DNA of 64,000 bases, taken from positions 744,001-808,000 of the forward strand of contig NZ_VMSB01000001.1 in NCBI RefSeq assembly GCF_009858245.1, given 5' to 3'. Under the pieces are notes generated by a model. That model did no database searches. It saw nothing but the letters and a program-made list of their open reading frames with translations, and was not told where the DNA came from. Numbering within the stretch: the stretch's first letter is position 1; every line of letters begins with the position of its first letter. Positions 27,148 to 36,379 of the stretch are shown one piece after another. This DNA is from Ornithinibacter aureus (lineage in GTDB: Bacteria; Actinomycetota; Actinomycetes; Actinomycetales; Dermatophilaceae). A program made the position numbers and the translations under genes.

Positions 27148-28152
27148 ATCAGCACCATCACCGATGTGGCGCGGGTGGCCGGAGTGTCGGTCGCCACGGT
27201 CTCCCGCGCCCTTCGGGGTCTGGACCGGGTCTCGCCGCAGACCCGGGAGAAGGTCCTTCGCGTCGCCGAGGACCTGCACTACGTCGCGTCACCGACGGCC
27301 ACGTCCCTCGCCTCCGGGCGCACCAGGGTCGTGGCCGTCGTCGCGCCGTTCCTCACCCGGTGGTTCTTCGCGACCCTCGTGAGCGCCATCGAGAAGTCCC
27401 TGCGGGCGCAGGGCCACCACATCGTCCTCTTCGGCCTCGAGGACGACACGTACGACCAGCGCCTCACCCTGACCCAGAACATGCTCTGGAAGCGGGTCGA
27501 CGGCATCATCACGCTCAACGTGCCGATGACGGCCGAAGAGGTCGACCTCGTCGACCGGCTCGAGCTGCCCCTCGTGGCCATCGGCTCACCCGTGCCGGGT
27601 CGGGCGTGCGTGCGCATCGATGACCGGCTCGCCCTGCGCACCGCGGTGCAGCACCTGGCCGACCTCGGCCACACCAAGGTCGGCTACATCGGCTCCGTCC
27701 CCGACAACGTCGCCCACATCCAGACCCCGCAGGACCGCCTCGAGGCCTTCAAGGCCAGCGTCGTCGAGTTCGGCCTGACCTGCGAGCCGGCCTGGATCCT
27801 GAACTCGGACTGGACCGCCGAGGCCGCGGCTCAGGACAGCCGGGACCTGCTGCGTGGTGACCACCGACCGACCGCCATCGTCGCGGCATCCGACGAGATG
27901 GCCATCGGGGTGCGCGAGAGCGCCCGCCGCCTCGGGTTGTCCGTGCCCGGCGACCTGTCCGTCATCGGCATCGACGACTACCTCCTCTCCGAGGTCCTGG
28001 GTCTGACCACGGTGCGCCAGGACGTCGCTGCCCAGGGCCGGGCCGCCGCAGAACTGCTCCTGCGCGCCCTGCTCGATGATGACGAGCCGACCGACGAGGT
28101 CGTGCTGCCGACCGAGCTCATCGTGCGCGAGTCGACCGGCCCGCTTTCCTGA
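27148..28152 (+). CDS. LacI-family transcriptional repressor of the sugar operon, apparently starting at ATC
   Basis: About 334 residues: N-terminal LacI helix-turn-helix (STITDVARVAGVSVATVSRA), hinge region and a periplasmic-binding-like effector domain (VVAVVAPFLTRWFFATLV … SVPGDLSVIGIDD). It most likely represses the sugar importer through the operator at 23570-23583. No in-frame ATG, GTG or TTG exists before the HTH. ATC 27148, with GGAAAGGAACGAGG just upstream, sits exactly where family members start (M-S-T-I-T-D-V-A). The first canonical codon, GTG 27166, would remove the start of helix 1. Either the rare ATC start is real or an ATG has been altered by mutation or sequencing error. Confidence 0.85.
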   Translation: MSTITDVARVAGVSVATVSRALRGLDRVSPQTREKVLRVAEDLHYVASPTATSLASGRTRVVAVVAPFLTRWFFATLVSAIEKSLRAQGHHIVLFGLEDDTYDQRLTLTQNMLWKRVDGIITLNVPMTAEEVDLVDRLELPLVAIGSPVPGRACVRIDDRLALRTAVQHLADLGHTKVGYIGSVPDNVAHIQTPQDRLEAFKASVVEFGLTCEPAWILNSDWTAEAAAQDSRDLLRGDHRPTAIVAASDEMAIGVRESARRLGLSVPGDLSVIGIDDYLLSEVLGLTTVRQDVAAQGRAAAELLLRALLDDDEPTDEVVLPTELIVRESTGPLS

Positions 28153-28162
28153 CCGTCCTGCG

Positions 28163-29629
28163 TCAGTTCTTCGGCGCGTCGTCGGGCGCGAGGTCCTCCG
28201 GGTCGCGCAGGTAGGTCTTCTTGCCGAAGAACGCCCGGTTGGCAGCCCAGGTCAGTGCCCACAGCACCACTCCGATGCCGAGCAGCCAGGCCGCGATGGT
28301 GTACTGGATGGGGTCGCGCCCGGTGACCGGCAGGGTGAAGAAGAAGCAGGCCAGGGCCCCGACCACGGGCAGCACCGTCGGGGTGACGAAGTGCTTGCGG
28401 TTGATCGGGTCGCGGCGCAGGACGAGCACGGCGATGTTGACGACGGTGAACACCGCGAGGAGCAACAGGGCCGTCGTGCCACCGAGCGCCGGCACCACGT
28501 CGCTGTCACTCGTGCTCACGAAGGTGATGAGGCCGAAGGCGATGACGGTCGTGAACACGATGGCCACCCACGGGGTCTGCCGTCCGCGGTGCACCCACCC
28601 GAGCGCCGGGGGCAGCACCTCCTGGCGGGCCATGCCGTAGATGAGCCGGCTGGCCATGAGCATGTTGATCAGCGCGGAGTTGGCGACGGCGAACATCGCG
28701 ATGAACGGGAACACGCTGTCAGCGGGGAAGTCCGGCAGGCCCGCGGAGATCACCTTGGTCAACGGCGTGTCGCCCTCCCCCAGTTCGCCGACCGGAACCA
28801 GAGCCACCGAGAAGATGGCGACGAGCACGTAGATCAGCCCCGTGATCCCGAGCCCGGTCAGCATGATCTTCGGGAAGTTGCGCACCGGGTCGTGGGTCTC
28901 CTCGGCCATGTTCACGGCATCCTCGAAGCCCACCATGGCGAAGAACGCCAAGGAGGTGGCGGCGGTGATCGCGAGGAAGACGCTCTTGTCGCCCCCGGTG
29001 TCGAAGACGGTGACCCGAGAGAAGTCGGCCTTGCCACCCGTCGCGGCGTAGATGCCCACGAGGATGACGAGCAGCAGGCCGGACAGTTCGACGGCCGTGA
29101 GCACGACGTTGGCCTTGACGCTCTCGCTGACGCCGCGGACGTTCACCGCGGCGACGAGCAGCATGAACGCCAGCGCGATGCCGAGCACGAGGGTGCTGTT
29201 CTCACCGTCCAGACCGAAACCGTCGGCGAGGTTGGCGGCGAACGCGTTGGCGGCGGTGGACGCCGAGGTCACTCCGGAGCACATGACGGTGAACGCCACG
29301 AGGAAGGTGAGGAAGTGGATGCCGAACGCCTTGTGCGTGTACAGGGCCGCACCGGCAGCCTTCGGGTACTTCGTCACGAGTTCGAGGTAGCTGAACGCCG
29401 TGACCAGCGCCACCGCGAACGCGACGATGAACGGAGCCCACGCGGCGCCACCGACCTCGCTCGCCACCCGCCCGGTCAGTGAGTAGACACCCGTGCCGAG
29501 GATGTCCCCGACGATGAACAACAGCAGCAGCTTCGGCCCGATCGCCCGCTTGAGCTCGGTCCGCTCCTCCCCCGCCACGGCATCCCCGCCGTCGTGTGCG
29601 CCCGCTCCCTGGTCCACCGTCGCGCTCAT
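28163..29629 (-). CDS. APC-family amino-acid permease
   Basis: A 488-residue transporter with about 12-14 membrane spans. LLLLFIVGDILGTGVYSLTG is the substrate-binding TM1 of the amino acid-polyamine-organocation family, and FFAMVGFEDAVNMAEE is the TM6 region. C-terminal residues are charged. It probably imports or exchanges amino acids; the substrate is unknown. GGGAGG precedes ATG 29629. It is convergent with lacI (10-base gap) and unrelated to the sugar operon. It ends with PDDAPKN. Confidence 0.87.
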   Translation of the reverse strand: MSATVDQGAGAHDGGDAVAGEERTELKRAIGPKLLLLFIVGDILGTGVYSLTGRVASEVGGAAWAPFIVAFAVALVTAFSYLELVTKYPKAAGAALYTHKAFGIHFLTFLVAFTVMCSGVTSASTAANAFAANLADGFGLDGENSTLVLGIALAFMLLVAAVNVRGVSESVKANVVLTAVELSGLLLVILVGIYAATGGKADFSRVTVFDTGGDKSVFLAITAATSLAFFAMVGFEDAVNMAEETHDPVRNFPKIMLTGLGITGLIYVLVAIFSVALVPVGELGEGDTPLTKVISAGLPDFPADSVFPFIAMFAVANSALINMLMASRLIYGMARQEVLPPALGWVHRGRQTPWVAIVFTTVIAFGLITFVSTSDSDVVPALGGTTALLLLAVFTVVNIAVLVLRRDPINRKHFVTPTVLPVVGALACFFFTLPVTGRDPIQYTIAAWLLGIGVVLWALTWAANRAFFGKKTYLRDPEDLAPDDAPKN

Positions 29630-29719
29630 GTCGCCTCCCAACCCCGCGGTGGATGCCGGGCGGCACCCTCGAGACCAACAGTGGCCCGGTGGCCCGCCTG
29701 ATGGCGCTTTGGGTGCAGA

Positions 29720-31519
29720 TCAATTGGCGGCATCACCGGTCTGCACGCGCCACAGGGCGGCATAGGCGCCGTCGGCCGCCACGAGCTCGTCGTGGGTGCC
29801 GGCTTCGCGCACGACACCCTGGTCGAGCACCCAGATGCGGTCGGCGTGCCTGACCGTGGAGAGCCGGTGGGCCACCACCACCGTCGTGCGCTCGGCGGTG
29901 GCCACGCCGAGAGCGCGCTGGATGGCCGCCTCGGTCTCGTTGTCGACCGCGCTCGTCGCCTCGTCGAGCACGACGACGGCCGGGTCGCGCAGCAGCGCCC
30001 GGGCCAGGGCGAGCCGTTGGCGCTGACCACCCGAGAGGGTCACCCCCCGCTCCCCGACCCACGTGTCGAGGCCGTCGGGCAGGGCGTCGATGAACTCCAT
30101 CGCCGCAGCATCCCGGGCGGCGCCGATGATCTGCTCCTGCGAGGCGTCGGGCCGGCCGTAGGCGATGTTGTCGGCAATCGTGCCGGCGAACATGTAGACG
30201 TCCTGGGCGACATACCCCATCGACCCGCGCAGGGAGTCCCAGTCCAGGTCGCGCACGTCGATGCCGTCGAGCAGCACCTCTCCCGAGCGGGGGTCGTCGA
30301 AACGCAGGAGCAGCCGCAGCAGCGTGGACTTGCCCGAGCCCGTCGCACCGACGATCGCGTGCGTCTGACCCGCGGGGATGACGACGTCGATGCCGTGCAG
30401 CACGTCGGGCCCGTCGCCGTAGCCGGCGCGCACGCCTCGCAGCTCGAGCCCGCCGCGCACCGGCCGTGGCACCGTTCGGGTGCCGGCGTGCACGGTGATC
30501 GGGACCGCGAGCAGCTCGAGGATGCGCGTCGTCGACGCCCGACCCCGCTGGTAGAGGTCGAGGACCTCGGCGATGTCGGTGAGCGGCCACAGCAGGCGCT
30601 GGGTCATGAAGACGAGCACGGTGTACAGGCCCACCTCGAGCTGGCCGTCGAGCACGGACCAGCCGCCGATGAGCAGCGTGCAGGTGAATCCCGCGAGGAT
30701 CGCCATCCGAACCAGCGGGACGAAGGCCGCCGAGGAGCCGATCGCCCGCACGTTGGCCTCGCGGTAGGCGCTCGAGTAGCCCTCGATCCGCTGACGCTCG
30801 CGGTCCTCCGCGGTGAAGGCCTTGATGGTGGAGACCCCTGCGAGGTTCGCGCTCAGGGCCCCGGAGAGGTCGGCCACCGACTGCCGCACCCGGGCGTACA
30901 ACGGCTCGAGGCGGCGCTGGAACACCAGTGAGCCGAGCACGATGAGCGGGATGGGCAGGAAGGCGACGACGAGCAGGGTCAGCGACGACGCCGCGAAGAC
31001 CGCCCCGACGAGGATGACGTTGAGCGTGGTCTGCAGGATCGACGGCAACCCGACGTCGAGCAGACGCTCGAGCTGGTTGACGTCGTCGTTGAGCGTCGCC
31101 ACCGTCGCGCCGGCCGCCCTGGACTCGTGCCACGTGAGGTCGAGGTGCTGCGCGTGGTCGTAGGCCTCGACCCGCAGGTCGTGCTGCACGCCTTGGGCCA
31201 GCCCCCGCCACAGCACGGCAGCGACGTACTCCGACCCGGACTCGATCATCCAGACGACGACGTTGATCGCCGCGAGCCACGCCAGCTGGGCGTGCCGGGA
31301 CTCGACCCCGAGCACCTCGGCCGCCCACGAGTTCTGCCCGCGGATGACGACGTCGACGGCCGCCCCGATGAGCAGCTCGGGCACGACGTCGGCGACCTTG
31401 TTGACCACCGAGGCGATGACCGCCGCGATGAAGCGCACCCGATAGGCGCGGTACCGCCCCCAGAGGGCGGCCAGGGGGTGGTCGATCCGCAGTTCGTCCT
31501 GGCCGGCCGCCAGGCTCAC
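29720..31519 (-). CDS. ABC exporter: fused membrane and ATP-binding domains
   Basis: A 599-residue half-transporter. The N-terminal ABC_membrane domain (about residues 25-320, six spans) is followed by a nucleotide-binding domain with Walker A GATGSGKST, Q-loop YVAQDVYMFAG, signature LSGGQRQRLALARAL, Walker B VVVLDEATSAVD and switch His (VVVAHRLST). Such proteins form homo- or heterodimeric exporters of drugs, lipids or peptides; no partner half is adjacent. GTG 31519 overlaps the topoisomerase B stop as GTGA, so it depends on that gene's transcript and translation, an odd pairing that is nevertheless tight here. Confidence 0.9.
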   Translation of the reverse strand: MSLAAGQDELRIDHPLAALWGRYRAYRVRFIAAVIASVVNKVADVVPELLIGAAVDVVIRGQNSWAAEVLGVESRHAQLAWLAAINVVVWMIESGSEYVAAVLWRGLAQGVQHDLRVEAYDHAQHLDLTWHESRAAGATVATLNDDVNQLERLLDVGLPSILQTTLNVILVGAVFAASSLTLLVVAFLPIPLIVLGSLVFQRRLEPLYARVRQSVADLSGALSANLAGVSTIKAFTAEDRERQRIEGYSSAYREANVRAIGSSAAFVPLVRMAILAGFTCTLLIGGWSVLDGQLEVGLYTVLVFMTQRLLWPLTDIAEVLDLYQRGRASTTRILELLAVPITVHAGTRTVPRPVRGGLELRGVRAGYGDGPDVLHGIDVVIPAGQTHAIVGATGSGKSTLLRLLLRFDDPRSGEVLLDGIDVRDLDWDSLRGSMGYVAQDVYMFAGTIADNIAYGRPDASQEQIIGAARDAAAMEFIDALPDGLDTWVGERGVTLSGGQRQRLALARALLRDPAVVVLDEATSAVDNETEAAIQRALGVATAERTTVVVAHRLSTVRHADRIWVLDQGVVREAGTHDELVAADGAYAALWRVQTGDAAN

Positions 31520-33642
31520 GCGTCGATCCGCTCGCGGTCCAGCGCGTGGGCGGACTCGATGATGAAGTCCTTGCGGGGCCCGACCTCGCCGCCCATGAGC
31601 AGCTCGAAGACCTTGGTCGCCGACTCCAGGTGCTCGGCCGTGACCTTGCGCAGCGTGCGGTGGGCCGGGTCCATCGTCGTCTCCGCCAGCTGGTCGGCGT
31701 CCATCTCGCCCAGTCCCTTGTAGCGCTGGATGGGCTTGATCTTCTTGCCCCGGCGGTTCAGCCCGGCCAGGGTGCGGCGCATCTCGGCCTCGGAGTAGGT
31801 GTAGATCACCTCGTTGGCCTTGGACCCGGGGTTGATCACCTCGAGGCGGTGCAGCGGAGGCACGGCGGCGTACACCCGCCCCGCCTCGACGAGGGGGCGC
31901 ATGTAGCGGAAGAACAGGGTGAGCAGCAGGGTGCGGATGTGGGCGCCGTCGACGTCGGCGTCGGTCATGATGATGACCTTGCCGTAGCGGGCCGACTCGA
32001 GGTCGAAGGTGCGCCCGGACCCGGCGCCGATCACCTGGATGATCGCGGCGCACTCGGCGTTGCCGAGCATGTCGGTGACCGAGGCCTTCTGGACGTTGAG
32101 GATCTTGCCCCGGATCGGCAGCAGCGCCTGGTGGTCGCTGTTGCGCGCCAGCTTGGCCGTGCCGAGGGCGCTGTCGCCCTCGACGATGAACAGCTCGGTG
32201 CGCTCGACGTCGGTGCTGCGGCAGTCGACGAGCTTGGCGGGCAGGGTCGAGGACTCCAGCGCGGTCTTGCGTCGCTGGGTCTCCTTGTGCAGCCGCGCGC
32301 TGATCCGCGACTTCATCTCGGCGGTGACCTTCTCGAGCAGCAGCGCGGCCTGCTGCTTCTCGCCGCGCTTGGTCGACAGCAGCCGCTGCGTGAGCTCCTT
32401 CTCGACGACACGGGCGACGATGGCGCGCACGGCGTTGGTGCCGAGCACCTCCTTGGTCTGCCCCTCGAACTGCGGCTCGGCCAGGCGCACGGTGACCACC
32501 GCCGTCAGCCCGGCGAGGGCGTCGTCCTTCTCGAGCTTGTCGTTGCCGACCTTCAGGCGCCGGGCGTTGACCTCGAGCTGCTTGCGCAGCACCTTGAGCA
32601 GCGCCTGCTCGAAGCCGGCCAGGTGGGTGCCGCCCTTGGGGGTGGCGATGATGTTGACGAACGAGGAGACCTTGGTGTCGTACCCCGTGCCCCACCGCAC
32701 CGCGACGTCGACGCCGCACTCACGCTCGACCTCCGTCGGGCTCATGTGGCCGTTGGCGTCGAGCACCGGGACGGTCTCGGTGAACGTGCCGCTGCCGTGC
32801 AGCCGCCACACGTCGGTGACCGCCGGGTCGGGAGCGAGGTACTCACAGAACTCGGAGATGCCGCCGTCGTGGACGAAGACCTCCTCACGGACCTCGTCGC
32901 CGCGCTGGTCGCTGATGACGATGGTCAGCCCGGGGACGAGGAAGGAGGTCTGACGGGCGCGAGCGAGCAGCCCCTCGAGGTCGAACGTCGCGTCCTTGAG
33001 GAAGATCTGGCTGTCGGCCCAGTACCGCACCCGGGTGCCGGACACCCCACGGCGGGTCCTACCGATGACCTCGAGCTCGCTGACGTCGACGTAGGGCGTG
33101 AACTCGTGGGACGGGTCCTTGGTGCCCTTGGCGCCGGCGACGTCGGAGAACACCCCGGGCTCGCCCCGGCGGAAGCTCATCGCATAGGTCTTGCCCCCGC
33201 GGTCGACCTCGACGTCCAGCCGGGAGGACAACGCGTTGACGACCGACGCGCCGACCCCGTGCAGACCACCGGATGCCGTGTACGAGCCGCCGCCGAACTT
33301 GCCGCCGGCGTGCAGCCGGGTGAACACGAGCTCGACGCCACTGAGCCCGGTGCGGGGCTCGATGTCGACAGGAACGCCACGGCCGTTGTCACGCACCTCG
33401 ACCGAACCGTCGCCGTGCAGGGTGACCTCGACGCGGTCGCAGTGGCCACCCAGGGCCTCGTCGACGGCGTTGTCGATGATCTCCCACAGGCAGTGCATGA
33501 GCCCGCGGGAGTCGGTGGAGCCGATGTACATGCCGGGACGCTTGCGCACCGCCTCCAGCCCTTCGAGGACCTGGAGGTGGTGGGCGGTGTACTCGGACGC
33601 TGACTTGCTCGTCGCGGCCTTCTTGGCAGCAGTGGGGGACAC
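31516..33642 (-). CDS. parE: DNA topoisomerase IV-like subunit B (type IIA, GyrB/ParE family)
   Basis: A 708-residue ATPase subunit. The GHKL fold is visible (WEIIDNAVDEALGGH; EVRDNGRGVPVD; GGLHGVGASVVNALS), then the transducer domain and a TOPRIM domain with the metal Glu in FIVEGDSALGTAKLA and IIMTDADVDGAHIRTLLL. EGDSALGT rather than the GyrB-typical EGDSAGGS, and the unlinked A subunit at 20991, suggest the second type IIA enzyme of the cell rather than gyrase. GTG 33642 has TACCCT seven bases upstream and no Shine-Dalgarno, so it is probably leaderless. Confidence 0.9.
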   Translation of the reverse strand: MSPTAAKKAATSKSASEYTAHHLQVLEGLEAVRKRPGMYIGSTDSRGLMHCLWEIIDNAVDEALGGHCDRVEVTLHGDGSVEVRDNGRGVPVDIEPRTGLSGVELVFTRLHAGGKFGGGSYTASGGLHGVGASVVNALSSRLDVEVDRGGKTYAMSFRRGEPGVFSDVAGAKGTKDPSHEFTPYVDVSELEVIGRTRRGVSGTRVRYWADSQIFLKDATFDLEGLLARARQTSFLVPGLTIVISDQRGDEVREEVFVHDGGISEFCEYLAPDPAVTDVWRLHGSGTFTETVPVLDANGHMSPTEVERECGVDVAVRWGTGYDTKVSSFVNIIATPKGGTHLAGFEQALLKVLRKQLEVNARRLKVGNDKLEKDDALAGLTAVVTVRLAEPQFEGQTKEVLGTNAVRAIVARVVEKELTQRLLSTKRGEKQQAALLLEKVTAEMKSRISARLHKETQRRKTALESSTLPAKLVDCRSTDVERTELFIVEGDSALGTAKLARNSDHQALLPIRGKILNVQKASVTDMLGNAECAAIIQVIGAGSGRTFDLESARYGKVIIMTDADVDGAHIRTLLLTLFFRYMRPLVEAGRVYAAVPPLHRLEVINPGSKANEVIYTYSEAEMRRTLAGLNRRGKKIKPIQRYKGLGEMDADQLAETTMDPAHRTLRKVTAEHLESATKVFELLMGGEVGPRKDFIIESAHALDRERIDA

Positions 33643-33910
33643 GAAAGGCAGGGTAGTCGCCGCCTGCGACAGGCTCGTTCAGGCGCACGGCGCGGCGATG
33701 TCGGATGCCGTGGCACCCGTCGCGCTCCCGGTCACGGCGCGCCTCGGGAGGGTGCTGGCCCAGCAGGCTGCAGATCACGATCCGGACATGACCGGGGCCA
33801 CACCGCCACACCCTGCACAGCGGGAAGCATCCGACGTGCTTGACTGTTGCAACGCACGCCGACCACCCCGGACGGCAACCACGCAGACCCGAGCGAGCTG
33901 AGGAGCCGAC

Positions 33911-34129
33911 GTGAACGCCGCACTGGCACCGACCCTGAACGCTGCGGACCGCTGCGACCGCTGCAGCGCCCAGGCATACGTCCGAGCGACCCTCCACGCC
34001 GGGGGTGAACTGCTCTTCTGTGCCCACCACGGCCGCGAGCACATCCCGGCCCTGGCCGGCCTCGCCGACATCCACGACGAGAGCGACCGCCTGATGGAGC
34101 CGAGCCCGATGGGCGGCAGCTCTCTCTGA
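33911..34129 (+). CDS. Small cysteine/histidine protein (DUF7455-like)
   Basis: A 72-residue protein with CDRCSAQAYVRA followed by FCAHHGREH, a Cys/His arrangement able to hold one zinc ion. Such small proteins sit divergently from the topoisomerase B gene in many actinobacteria; no function is assigned. AGGAG precedes GTG 33911. The 267 bp between it and the topoisomerase gene contain the latter's promoter, a stray GGATGCCG (33703) and TTGACT at 33840, but no further gene. Confidence 0.75.
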   Translation: MNAALAPTLNAADRCDRCSAQAYVRATLHAGGELLFCAHHGREHIPALAGLADIHDESDRLMEPSPMGGSSL

Positions 34130-34130
34130 C

Positions 34131-34625
34131 ATGGACGGCCTCGTCGACGAGATCGGTCTGGTCATCCCCCCGCTGCTCATCATCGTGGGGCTCCTCGGCA
34201 TCGTCGTGCCCGTCCTGCCGGGGCTGCTGCTCATCCTCGGCGGGGTCCTGTTGTGGGCCGCCCTCGAGGGTGGAACCACCGCATGGCTGATCTTCGCGGC
34301 GAGCCTGCTCGTCGCCGTGATCGGGTGGGTGCTTCAGTACACGCTGCCGGGCAAGCGGATGCGTGATCGGGGGGTGAGCAGCTCCACGCTGGCCATCGCC
34401 GTCCTGGTCGGCATCGTCGGCTTCTTCGTGGTGCCGGTCGTCGGCGCGATCATCGGCTTCGTGCTGGCGATCTTCGTCGTCGAGTACCTGCGCAGCAAGG
34501 ACACCGCGCTGGCCTGGGAGCGGACCAAGCACGCCCTCGTCGCCGTGCTGCACAGCATGGGGATCGAGCTCGCCGCGGGGCTCACGATCGCCGCCCTGTT
34601 CGTCGGTGGGCTCGTCGCGACCTGA
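34131..34625 (+). CDS. DUF456 membrane protein
   Basis: A 164-residue integral membrane protein with four to five spans (LLIIVGLLGIVVPVLPGLLL; FVVPVVGAIIGFVLAIFVVE) and a glycine-rich pattern typical of DUF456. The conserved segments suggest an internal duplication. Function unknown. It begins one base after the preceding stop (TGACATGG), so the two are an operon. Confidence 0.85.
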   Translation: MDGLVDEIGLVIPPLLIIVGLLGIVVPVLPGLLLILGGVLLWAALEGGTTAWLIFAASLLVAVIGWVLQYTLPGKRMRDRGVSSSTLAIAVLVGIVGFFVVPVVGAIIGFVLAIFVVEYLRSKDTALAWERTKHALVAVLHSMGIELAAGLTIAALFVGGLVAT

Positions 34626-34657
34626 GTCGCACGGCACTCGACCCTGAGTCGCGAACC

Positions 34658-35047
34658 TCACCAGTTGTTCTGGCGCTTCTCCCACCGGTCATCGAGCCGG
34701 TCCATGAACGACTTCTGACCCTTCTTGCGGCCCCCTGACGGGTGCGGCGCCGTGCTGCCGTCACCACGGACGACACCCAGCGCCGCTCGTCGCGGGGGCG
34801 TGGCGGCGAAGACCGCCGCGGTCACCATGACGGCGAACCCGATGGCGCCCACCCACATGGTGGTGTTGACGCCGACGAGGACCAGGGCCAACCCGAGCAC
34901 GATGCCGACGGCGCCGATCAACCAGCGTCGCCGCTGCATGGACGCCAAGGAACTTCCCTGCATCTGCGAGGCGAACTTGGGGTCCTCGGCAGCGAGGGCT
35001 TGTTCCATCTGTTCGAGCATCTTCTGCTCGTGGTCTGAGAGGGGCAC
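34658..35047 (-). CDS. DUF3040 membrane protein
   Basis: A 129-residue protein: PLSDHEQKMLEQMEQALAAE is the conserved cytoplasmic opening of DUF3040, followed by two membrane helices (RWLIGAVGIVLGLALVLVGV; GAIGFAVMVTAAVFAA) and a basic tail. GGGAGGA precedes GTG 35047. The family is actinobacterial and of unknown role; it commonly lies near dinB, as here (58 bases downstream of it). Confidence 0.85.
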   Translation of the reverse strand: MPLSDHEQKMLEQMEQALAAEDPKFASQMQGSSLASMQRRRWLIGAVGIVLGLALVLVGVNTTMWVGAIGFAVMVTAAVFAATPPRRAALGVVRGDGSTAPHPSGGRKKGQKSFMDRLDDRWEKRQNNW

Positions 35048-35104
35048 GGATCCTCCCGTGGTCGGCCCGGGCATCCGGCGGACGCCCTGTTGTCCCTTGA
35101 GCCC

Positions 35105-36361
35105 TCAGGATAGGTCCCGATGTCTCCCCGGGGAAGTCGATGTATCACGTTCGATGAGGCTGGCCGGTCGAACCGACCCCGCACCGAAGCGCGAGCGGGC
35201 CCGGTCAACGGCACGATCGGCATCCCGCCAGCCGTGTTCGGGCTCCCCGATCACCCCCTGGATGGGTGAGGCCGACGCCTCCACGAGCTTCTCCATGCGC
35301 ACGCCGACGAGCCTGATCCGGGCCCGCTGGAGCCCGAGGGCGTCGAACAGCGCCACGGCCCCCTCGTGGATGGCCCGCCCGCTGTCGGTGGGCTCACGCA
35401 GCGTCTTCGACCGGGTGATCGTCGTGAAATCACTGAACCTCACCCGCAGGGTGAGGGTTCGACCGGTCAGTCCGGCGGCCCGCATCCGGGCCGCGGTGCG
35501 CTCGCTGAGGGCCAGCAGGCGCCGGTGGATCTCGGCGGAGTCGTCGATGTCGTGCTCGAAGGTCTGGTCGCTGCCGATGCTCTTCTCCCGCTGCACCTGC
35601 TCGACCGATCGCGGGTCGCGCCCCCAGGACAGGTCGTGCAGGTGGCGCCCGGTGGCCTCGCCGAGGCCGCGCACGAGCGTGGCGAGCGGGGTGTGGGCGA
35701 TGTCGGCGACGGTGCGCAGGCCCAGGCGCAGCAAGGCGTCCTCGGTGCGCTCCCCCACCCCCCACAGCGCCCCGACCGGCAGCTGCTGGACGAAAGGCAC
35801 GACCTCGTCGCGCGGCACGACGACCATCCCGTCGGGCTTGGCCAGTCCGGAGGCGATCTTCGCGACGAACTTCGTCGAGGCCACACCGACCGAGCAGGTG
35901 ATGCCCTGCTCGTCGTGGACGGTGTCGCGGATGTGCTGACCGATGGTCGCCGGGCTGCCCATCGCCCGAACCGCCCCCGAGACGTCGAGGAAGGCCTCGT
36001 CGAGCGAGAGCGGCTCGACGACCGGGGTCACCGAACGGAAGGTCTCCATGACGGCTGCGGAGATCGCGCTGTAGCGGGCGTGGTCGGGGGGCAGGACGAC
36101 CGCCTGGGGGCAGAGCCGTCGCGCCCGCGACATCGGCATCGCCGAGGTCACCCCGAACCGGCGCGCCTCGTAGGTGGCCGAGAGCACCACCCCTCGGTTG
36201 CCCCCGCCGATGATGACCGGGGTGCCGACGAGTTCGGGGTGGGAGAGCAGGGTCGCCGCCGCGTAGAAGGCGTCCATGTCGACGTGCAGGACCGTGCACC
36301 CCGTGTCGTCGGGCGGCTCGCTGGCGTCCCGGTGCGGGAGGGCGTACTGGCGTCGGCTCAT
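35105..36361 (-). CDS. dinB: DNA polymerase IV (Y-family translesion polymerase)
   Basis: A 418-residue error-prone polymerase that bypasses damaged template bases. Palm motifs VLHVDMDAFYAAATLL (first metal Asp) and VEPLSLDEAFLDVSG (SLDEA with the catalytic Asp/Glu) are intact, with the thumb helix-hairpin-helix (LWGVGERTEDALLRLGL) and a little-finger domain after about residue 260. No clear C-terminal beta-clamp motif was noticed. It follows the methyltransferase gene by 18 bases and before the IS insertion probably belonged to the same transcript as dnaE2, 74 bases of intergenic space in total. It would then have been under the LexA box at 43403; the IS may have broken that link. Confidence 0.93.
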   Translation of the reverse strand: MSRRQYALPHRDASEPPDDTGCTVLHVDMDAFYAAATLLSHPELVGTPVIIGGGNRGVVLSATYEARRFGVTSAMPMSRARRLCPQAVVLPPDHARYSAISAAVMETFRSVTPVVEPLSLDEAFLDVSGAVRAMGSPATIGQHIRDTVHDEQGITCSVGVASTKFVAKIASGLAKPDGMVVVPRDEVVPFVQQLPVGALWGVGERTEDALLRLGLRTVADIAHTPLATLVRGLGEATGRHLHDLSWGRDPRSVEQVQREKSIGSDQTFEHDIDDSAEIHRRLLALSERTAARMRAAGLTGRTLTLRVRFSDFTTITRSKTLREPTDSGRAIHEGAVALFDALGLQRARIRLVGVRMEKLVEASASPIQGVIGEPEHGWRDADRAVDRARSRFGAGSVRPASLIERDTSTSPGRHRDLS

Positions 36362-36379
36362 CGGTGGCCTCCGGTGCCG

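Noticed and set aside
31546-33603. Open frame antisense to the topoisomerase B gene
   Set aside because: Shadow frame; the sense gene has complete GHKL and TOPRIM motifs.
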